A stretch of 17,138 nucleotides of DNA from a bacterium (lineage in GTDB: Bacteria; Patescibacteriota; Minisyncoccia; Minisyncoccales; MHMH01), in the NCBI GenBank assembly GCA_030648815.1, contig JAUSHA010000049.1, positions 1-17,138 of the forward strand, in the 5' to 3' direction. The notes under the pieces were generated by a model, which was not told where the DNA came from, did not search any database, and was given only the letters and a program-made list of their open reading frames with translations. The position numbers and the translations under genes are program-made. Each line of letters opens with the position of its first letter. The stretch's first letter is position 1. Positions 13,209-17,138 of this stretch are shown in pieces.

Positions 13209-13586
13209 ATGGACAACACAAAACAAGCAATCCTAATCATTGAAGATGACAAATTTTTGAGAGATCTTCTTGCTAAAAAACTTACGCAGGAGGGATATAA
13301 GATATCCGAGGCGATTGACGGAGAGGAGGGTTTTAAAAAAATTAAAGAGGAAAAGCCGATTTTGGTTTTATTAGATTTGATTTTGCCGGGGATTGACGGT
13401 TTTGAAGTGCTGTCAAGGATGAAAAATAGCCCGGAATTGTCAAAAATTCCGGTTATGGTTTTATCTAATCTGGGCCAAGTAGAAGACGTGGAAAGAGTCA
13501 GGAAGTTAGGCGTCGCTGATTATATCGTTAAGGCTCATTTTACTCCCAATGAAATAGTGGACAAGATCAAGTCTGTCCTCAAATAA
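13209..13586 (+). CDS. Single-domain response regulator (receiver only)
   Basis: This 125-residue protein is a complete receiver domain with no output domain: acidic pair E12/D13/D14 region (IIEDDKF), phospho-acceptor D56 (VLLDLILPG), switch Ser87 (MVLSNLG) and Lys108 (YIVKAHFTP). Such CheY-like proteins act by binding partners; with pilus genes nearby, control of pilus assembly or motility is one possibility, but this is inference. It follows the histidine kinase by 27 nt and precedes mutM by 8 nt, so all three are probably one transcript. A TAAAGT hexamer ends 6 nt before the ATG, and no Shine-Dalgarno is seen. Confidence 0.94.
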   Translation: MDNTKQAILIIEDDKFLRDLLAKKLTQEGYKISEAIDGEEGFKKIKEEKPILVLLDLILPGIDGFEVLSRMKNSPELSKIPVMVLSNLGQVEDVERVRKLGVADYIVKAHFTPNEIVDKIKSVLK

Positions 13587-13594
13587 ATTTTTCT

Positions 13595-14347
13595 ATGCCC
13601 GAATTGCCAGAGGTTGAAACAATCAGGCGCCAATTGAACCAAAAGATTGTTGGTAAAAAATTGGGTAATAAAATAATTGCCGGGTTGCGCAGAAGGGCTA
13701 AAATTTTAATTATTGATTTTAGCGACGGATCTAGCTTAATTTTTCACTTAAAATTGACCGGCCAGCTGATTTATAATAAGAAACCCTCGCGGTTCACCCG
13801 GAAGGTTTTTAATTTTACCGACGGATCAATGCTGATCTTTAACGATGTCCGTAAGTTCGGTTGGTGGAAAATGGTAAAAAACACGAAAGAATTAGAGCGA
13901 AGTTTCGGGCCCGAGGCCTTAGATGCAGACCTCCAAATTTTCAAAAGTTTATTAAAAAAACGACCGAATGCCAAAATAAAGCCGTTGTTGATGGATCAAA
14001 AATTTATTGCTGGCATCGGTAATATTTATTCCGATGAAATTTTATTCGCCTCGCAGGTCCACCCCTTGCGTCGGGCCAAGACATTGAAAGAAAAAGAAAT
14101 TAAACTGATCCATCAAAATATCGGCAAAATTTTAAAAGAAGCGATCAAGCGCAATGGTTCGTCGGTACAATCTTATCTTGACGCTCGCGGCCAAAAAGGG
14201 GATTATGCAAAGTACCATAGGGTCTATCAAAAAGACGGCAAAAAATGTCCAAGAAGAGACGGTGGCATAATACAAAGAATCAAAATCAGCGGCAGAAGCG
14301 CACACTTTTGTCCTCTATGCCAAAAGCAGGCAGGTGTCCAACGTTAA
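13595..14347 (+). CDS. mutM: Formamidopyrimidine-DNA glycosylase (MutM/Fpg), with small deletions
   Basis: The protein starts MPELPEVETIRR, exposing the catalytic Pro2 and Glu3 after Met removal. It also has the conserved Lys53 (HLKLTGQL), NDVRKFG (83-89), GIGNIYSDEILF (140-151) and a C-terminal zinc-finger region with R234. It excises 8-oxoguanine and related oxidised bases and nicks the site. At 250 residues it is about 20 shorter than usual: the segment between IVGKK and the RRRAK motif in the N-terminal domain is largely missing. The zinc finger has C218, C239 and C242, but the second Cys is Arg (CPRRDGG). The last residues (QAGVQR) and stop are supplied by a palindromic element. Activity is likely but not certain. 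Confidence 0.92.
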   Translation: MPELPEVETIRRQLNQKIVGKKLGNKIIAGLRRRAKILIIDFSDGSSLIFHLKLTGQLIYNKKPSRFTRKVFNFTDGSMLIFNDVRKFGWWKMVKNTKELERSFGPEALDADLQIFKSLLKKRPNAKIKPLLMDQKFIAGIGNIYSDEILFASQVHPLRRAKTLKEKEIKLIHQNIGKILKEAIKRNGSSVQSYLDARGQKGDYAKYHRVYQKDGKKCPRRDGGIIQRIKISGRSAHFCPLCQKQAGVQR

Positions 14348-14385
14348 ACGTTGGGGTTGCGTTAACGTTTAACGTTGGACACCTG
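14331..14385. repeat. Perfect 20-bp inverted repeat at the mutM/holA junction, with clustered AACGTT
   Basis: CAGGTGTCCAACGTTAAACG (14331-14350) is exactly complementary to 14366-14385 across a 15-nt spacer. The left arm also makes its own hairpin (CCAACGTT-A-AACGTTGG, 14338-14354). AACGTT occurs five times between 14340 and 14400. The arms hold the mutM stop codon. No T tract follows. Confidence 0.88.
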
Positions 14386-14426
14386 TCGGCCTTAAACGTT
14401 GAACATTACGTTAAAAGTTTTAAGGT

Positions 14427-15326
14427 ATGATTATATTTCTTTACGGAGAAGATACGTATAGGAGCAGACAGAAACTGCGGGAGATTATTGAGCATTATAA
14501 AAAAATCCACGAGAGTGGATTGAATTTGAGATTTTTCGCCGGAGAAAATTTGAATTATCAGGAATTTGAAAACGAATTCAAGCAATTTTCCATGTTTCAG
14601 GAAAAGAAATTACTGATTTTAAGAAATGTTTTTCAGAGTCAGGAGTTTAAAGATTCTTTTTTAGAAAACGGCCAGAAACTAATCGACTCAAAAGACATCG
14701 TCGTTTTTCACGAGGATGGCGGAGTTTCCCCGAAAGATCCGCTCTTTGAATTTTTGACAGAGAATGCCAAAACTCAAGCATTCCAACCATTGGACGGAGA
14801 AAAATTAAGGAGCTGGGTTAAAAATGAGTTTGAGGCGCGCAAAACGGAAATTCAGCCGGAGGCGGTCTATCGGCTTGTTAATTTTACCGGCAACGATTTA
14901 TGGCAGCTTTCTAACGAGGTTCAAAAATTAGCGTCATTCAGCAAAAAGCCGATTGAGTTGAGAGATGTTAACTTGCTGGTAAGGCCGCAAATCGGAACGG
15001 ATATTTTTAAAACTATTGAAGCGTTAGCTTCGAGGAATAAAAAAGAAGCGATTTCCTTGATTCACGATCATTTGGAAAAAGGCGATAATCCTTTGTATCT
15101 CCTGTCTATGATCAGCTTTCAGTTTAGGAATCTTCTGATAATGAAAAAGACGGGGCGACTTGCTGGCCATCCGTATTTTGTCAGAAAAACGAGGGCGTTA
15201 GCCGACAGTTTTACTCTTGGGGAGATGGAGAAGATATATCGCAAAATTTTCGAGGCAGACCTTAAAATAAAAACCGGCCAAATAGATCAGCAGTTGGCTT
15301 TGGATTTATTGATTACTGAGATTTAG
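14427..15326 (+). CDS. holA: DNA polymerase III subunit delta (HolA)
   Basis: This 299-residue protein fits the delta subunit of the clamp loader, which opens the beta sliding clamp. It begins MIIFLYGEDTYRSRQKLREI, the typical delta opening with a degenerate P-loop region. It has the strand-helix pattern KKLLILRNVF and DIVVFHEDG, the RPQIGTDIFKTIEAL motif, and the LLSMISFQFRNLLIMKK collar region near the C-terminus. It starts 79 nt after mutM, separated from it by the inverted repeat. The 3' end overlaps the convergent rpsT gene by 14 nt. No clear Shine-Dalgarno (only AAGG close to the ATG). Confidence 0.9.
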   Translation: MIIFLYGEDTYRSRQKLREIIEHYKKIHESGLNLRFFAGENLNYQEFENEFKQFSMFQEKKLLILRNVFQSQEFKDSFLENGQKLIDSKDIVVFHEDGGVSPKDPLFEFLTENAKTQAFQPLDGEKLRSWVKNEFEARKTEIQPEAVYRLVNFTGNDLWQLSNEVQKLASFSKKPIELRDVNLLVRPQIGTDIFKTIEALASRNKKEAISLIHDHLEKGDNPLYLLSMISFQFRNLLIMKKTGRLAGHPYFVRKTRALADSFTLGEMEKIYRKIFEADLKIKTGQIDQQLALDLLITEI

Positions 15327-15576
15327 CAATCAATTTAGTTATTCTTGATTTTTTTCTGGAAGCCGTGTTTTTTTTGATAATGCCGACTTTCGCCGCCTTA
15401 TCAAAGATTTTATATATCTGAGGTAAAATATCTCTTGCTTCCTTCGCTTTCTTTTGAGCAACTAAAAGCCTCGCCTCCTTAACAAGGCTTTTTATTTTAT
15501 TTATATAAATAAGATTTCTCGCTCTTTTTTTAATGCTCTGGCGCAGAGCCTTTTTCGCGCTTTTAATAATTGCCAT
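15313..15576 (-). CDS. rpsT: Small ribosomal subunit protein S20
   Basis: The 87-residue basic helical protein starts MAIIKSAKKALRQSIKKR, the normal S20 N-terminus. An in-frame ATG six codons upstream (15594) would add MLNIEY, which is not S20-like, so the start at 15576 is preferred. S20 binds 16S rRNA early in 30S assembly. Lysine and arginine are spread throughout, as expected, with NTASRKKSRITKLI near the end. It overlaps holA by 14 nt at the stop codons, with no terminator between them. It is preceded by its own probable promoter and by the terminator of the AsnC-domain gene. Confidence 0.93.
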   Translation of the reverse strand: MAIIKSAKKALRQSIKKRARNLIYINKIKSLVKEARLLVAQKKAKEARDILPQIYKIFDKAAKVGIIKKNTASRKKSRITKLIAKSQ

Positions 15577-15584
15577 ATATTCTA

Positions 15585-15613
15585 TATTTAGCACCCTTCG
15601 TTTTTAAAATCAA
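15585..15613 (-). promoter_or_regulatory. Probable rpsT promoter
   Basis: On the minus strand TTGATT (15608-15613) is followed after 17 nt by TGC-TAAATA, a weak -10 helped by an extended TGn. The -10 ends 8 nt before the rpsT ATG. Confidence 0.4.
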
Positions 15614-15627
15614 GTCCCTATACATTA

Positions 15628-15659
15628 AAATGGCTCGGAATAAGAATCCCGAGCCATTT
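15628..15659 (-). terminator. Intrinsic terminator of the AsnC-domain gene
   Basis: An 11-bp stem (AAATGGCTCGG / CCGAGCCATTT) with a 10-nt loop and a T run on the minus strand, 2 nt after the gene's stop codon. Confidence 0.8.
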
Positions 15660-15661
15660 AT

Positions 15662-15898
15662 TTATTTTTTTATGCCTATGGGGCAAGTAACCACCCGCAC
15701 TACGCCGGGCACGGTCTTGATGGATGTTTCGACAGAACCGATTTTCTCTAACTTTTTGCACCGCACGATAACGACAATGTCATACGGCCCGGTTATTATA
15801 TTGGACTCCGTCTCCTTAGGAACCCTCTTCTTTATTTCCCTAAAAACACTCCTTGTTTCGCCAACCTTGGTCTCCACAAAAAAATAAGCTCCGTCCAT
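15662..15898 (-). CDS. Stand-alone Lrp/AsnC ligand-binding (RAM) domain protein
   Basis: The 78-residue protein begins MDGAYFFVETKVG and matches the AsnC C-terminal RAM domain: the beta-alpha-beta pattern with ITGPYDIVVIV and a second half ending KTVPGVVRVVTC. There is no helix-turn-helix DNA-binding part. In full Lrp/AsnC regulators this domain binds amino acids and drives oligomerisation; stand-alone forms exist in bacteria and archaea and may be effector sensors. The ATG at 15898 is chosen over a TTG five codons earlier because AAAGGAGC then sits properly as the Shine-Dalgarno. It has its own promoter and terminator and is divergent from ruvA. Confidence 0.88.
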   Translation of the reverse strand: MDGAYFFVETKVGETRSVFREIKKRVPKETESNIITGPYDIVVIVRCKKLEKIGSVETSIKTVPGVVRVVTCPIGIKK

Positions 15899-15926
15899 TT
15901 TTGCTCCTTTCAATTTCCTCTTTTAT

Positions 15927-15954
15927 ATCATACTCGCTATTGGTTTATTGTCAA
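15927..15954 (-). promoter_or_regulatory. Promoter of the AsnC-domain gene
   Basis: On the minus strand TTGACA (15949-15954), a 16-nt spacer and TATGAT (15927-15932). The start codon is 28 nt downstream of the -10. Confidence 0.8.
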
Positions 15955-15968
15955 TAATAGGGTAGGAT
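15940..15968 (+). promoter_or_regulatory. Possible ruvA promoter, leaderless type
   Basis: TTGGTT, a 17-nt spacer and TAGGAT, which ends 6 nt before the ruvA ATG. It overlaps the divergent AsnC-gene promoter. Both hexamers are only partial matches. Confidence 0.35.
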
Positions 15969-15974
15969 TTAATA

Positions 15975-16538
15975 ATGATTTATTATCTCAAAGGAAAAGT
16001 CGGATTCAAGGACGACAAAATCGTCGTGCTCGAAGTGAGCGGGGTTGGCTATAAAATTTTTTGCTCTCCGGGAACGCTAAGGGGCATTTCCGGCAATCAG
16101 GAAATAGAAATTTTTACCCATCTTCACTTAAAAGAAGACGCCATCGAGCTCTATGGATTTTTAGGTAAGGAAGAGCTTGAGCTTTTCGAAGTTCTTAATA
16201 GTATTTCCGGTATAGGTCCTAAAACGGCGATGATGCTGTCTTCTCTGGGGTCATTGGAAAAATTAAAGGAAATCATGGAATCCGGGAAATTGCCTCCGGA
16301 AATTAAGGGTATCGGCCCAAAAAGGATGCAAAAAATACTCTTGGAGTTGATGGGCAAAATAAAAGAATTAAAAAAGCCCGGCGCAGTCGGTCCGGAAGAC
16401 GATGCCGTGGAAGCCTTGGTTTCGCTCGGTTTTTCAAAACAAAAGGCGGGGGAAGTTTTGGCCAAAATTTCCGGGGATCTCTCCAAGGAGGAGAGAATAA
16501 GAATAGCCATCAAAGCACTGGGCCGTTCTTTGAATTAA
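15975..16538 (+). CDS. ruvA: Holliday junction DNA-binding protein RuvA
   Basis: This 187-residue protein has the three RuvA domains: an OB-fold (about 1-62, MIYYLKGKV, GVGYKIF, LYGFL), a double helix-hairpin-helix (about 72-125, SISGIGPKTA and IKGIGPKRM) and a C-terminal RuvB-binding domain (about 143-187, DDAVEALVSLGFSKQKA). Its tetramers hold the four-way junction flat for RuvB. There is no Shine-Dalgarno, and a -10-like hexamer sits 6 nt before the ATG. The MurE-like gene begins 1 nt after the stop, so the two are co-transcribed, while ruvB and ruvC are elsewhere in the window. Confidence 0.95.
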   Translation: MIYYLKGKVGFKDDKIVVLEVSGVGYKIFCSPGTLRGISGNQEIEIFTHLHLKEDAIELYGFLGKEELELFEVLNSISGIGPKTAMMLSSLGSLEKLKEIMESGKLPPEIKGIGPKRMQKILLELMGKIKELKKPGAVGPEDDAVEALVSLGFSKQKAGEVLAKISGDLSKEERIRIAIKALGRSLN

Positions 16539-16539
16539 A

Positions 16540-17138
16540 ATGAAAGACATTATTAGAAAGTTTATTCCTCCGGTTTTGCTTGATTTCTATCATTTTTCAT
16601 TGGCTTTTATCGGGGCGTTAATATATGGATTCCCCTCAAGAAAACTTAAGGTTATCGGGGTAACCGGCACTAACGGAAAAACAACGGTTGTGGAAATGTG
16701 CCGCCAAGTTTTAGATGAAGCCGGTTTTAAGGTTGCCTCTCTTTCTTCGGTGAAGTTTAAAATAAAAGATAGGGAATGGCCCAATACCTTAAAAATGACC
16801 ATGCCGGGTCGTTTTAAAATTCAGAAATTTTTAAGGCAGGCGGAAGATGCCAGCTGTGAGTACACAGTTTTAGAGGTAACATCCGAAGGAATCAGACAGC
16901 ACCGGCATAGATTCATCGATTTTGATACCGCCGTTTTTACCAATATAACTCCAGAACACGTTGAGAGGCACGGTTCTTTTGAAAAATACCGGGAAGCCAA
17001 GGGAAAGCTTTTTCAGGCTTGCAAGAATATTCATATTATTAATTTGGATGATAAAAATGCCGAATATTTTCTGCAGTTCCCGGCCAGTAAAAAAATAAAC
17101 TACCGAGTCAGGGGCGGTCAAATTGAGTGGAGTCCGAC
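16540..17138 (+). CDS. MurE-like Mur ligase, N-terminal part (3' truncated by window)
   Basis: The ATG at 16540 opens a frame that stays open to the window end, about 199 residues. A hydrophobic N-terminal stretch (LLDFYHFSLAFIGALIYGF) is followed by the ATP-binding motif VTGTNGKTT (about 45-53), VLEVTSEG and TNITPEHVERHGSFEKY, all typical of Mur ligases of the UDP-MurNAc-tripeptide synthetase type. Mur ligases add amino acids to the peptidoglycan precursor. The usual MurE uridine-binding domain of roughly 100 residues before the P-loop is absent, as in many CPR relatives. The start is 1 nt after ruvA with no Shine-Dalgarno, so it depends on coupling or read-through. Which amino acid is added cannot be judged from this part. 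Confidence 0.88.
   Translation, partial: MKDIIRKFIPPVLLDFYHFSLAFIGALIYGFPSRKLKVIGVTGTNGKTTVVEMCRQVLDEAGFKVASLSSVKFKIKDREWPNTLKMTMPGRFKIQKFLRQAEDASCEYTVLEVTSEGIRQHRHRFIDFDTAVFTNITPEHVERHGSFEKYREAKGKLFQACKNIHIINLDDKNAEYFLQFPASKKINYRVRGGQIEWSP

Noticed and set aside
14340..14400. AACGTT repeats as a CRISPR array
   Set aside because: Repeats are only 6 nt, irregularly spaced and part of inverted repeats; there are no spacers of constant length and no cas genes.
15577..15594. Longer rpsT start adding MLNIEY
   Set aside because: The S20 family begins at MAIIKSAKK; the added residues are not S20-like and overlap the probable promoter.
15899..15913. TTG start of the AsnC-domain gene
   Set aside because: These bases hold the AAAGGAGC Shine-Dalgarno for the ATG at 15898.

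Overview
The window (about 17.1 kb) looks like a chromosome segment from a Candidate Phyla Radiation bacterium (Patescibacteria, most like Parcubacteria). This is inferred from gene content: tightly packed short genes, a PilB/GspE ATPase without its N-terminal domain, a ComEA-like DNA-uptake protein, a Mur ligase that starts almost directly at its ATP-binding domain, a stand-alone 5'-nuclease and a degenerate DHH protein. No 16S rRNA, tRNA, CRISPR array or phage genes are visible.

Layout. (1) 1-2348: the 3' end of tyrS (+) faces a small acidic protein gene (-) across a shared hairpin terminator. A minus-strand operon of a ComEA-like gene, yebC and ruvC follows. (2) 2347-4400: an accessory region with two consecutive expression cassettes. 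Each has a TTGACA promoter, a near-identical leader with a perfect Shine-Dalgarno, unrelated membrane or lipoprotein payloads (one is an SPFH/band 7 lipoprotein) and a terminator. Each ends in the same stretch of the ruvB 3' end, so the first cassette carries a ruvB fragment. (3) 4337-7892: minus-strand DHH pseudoenzyme, pilB/gspE-like ATPase and ruvB. A strongly promoted, structured small RNA of about 139 nt lies between the last two on the opposite strand. (4) 7927-9440: tsaE and a KAS III-like enzyme with overlapping start and stop, then a terminator. (5) 9460-14347: a stand-alone 5'-3' exonuclease, a membrane-anchored metallo-beta-lactamase-fold protein whose two halves are in circularly permuted order, a sensor histidine kinase, a single-domain response regulator and mutM. 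(6) 14427-17138: holA, convergent rpsT, a stand-alone AsnC/RAM-domain gene, then ruvA and the start of a MurE-like ligase.

Themes. DNA repair and recombination genes (ruvA, ruvB, ruvC at three sites, mutM, FEN, holA) are mixed with DNA-uptake and pilus genes and a two-component system. Short perfect palindromes occur throughout, between genes (10342-10399, 14331-14385) and in frame inside genes (yebC, the ComEA-like gene twice, tsaE). Most genes lack a Shine-Dalgarno, and several have a -10-like hexamer exactly 6 nt before the ATG, suggesting leaderless mRNAs. The two cassettes and the KAS III gene have strong Shine-Dalgarno sites instead.

The best candidates for something undescribed are the permuted metallo-hydrolase, the small RNA opposite the ruvB start, the duplicated-flank cassette locus and the palindromic elements.
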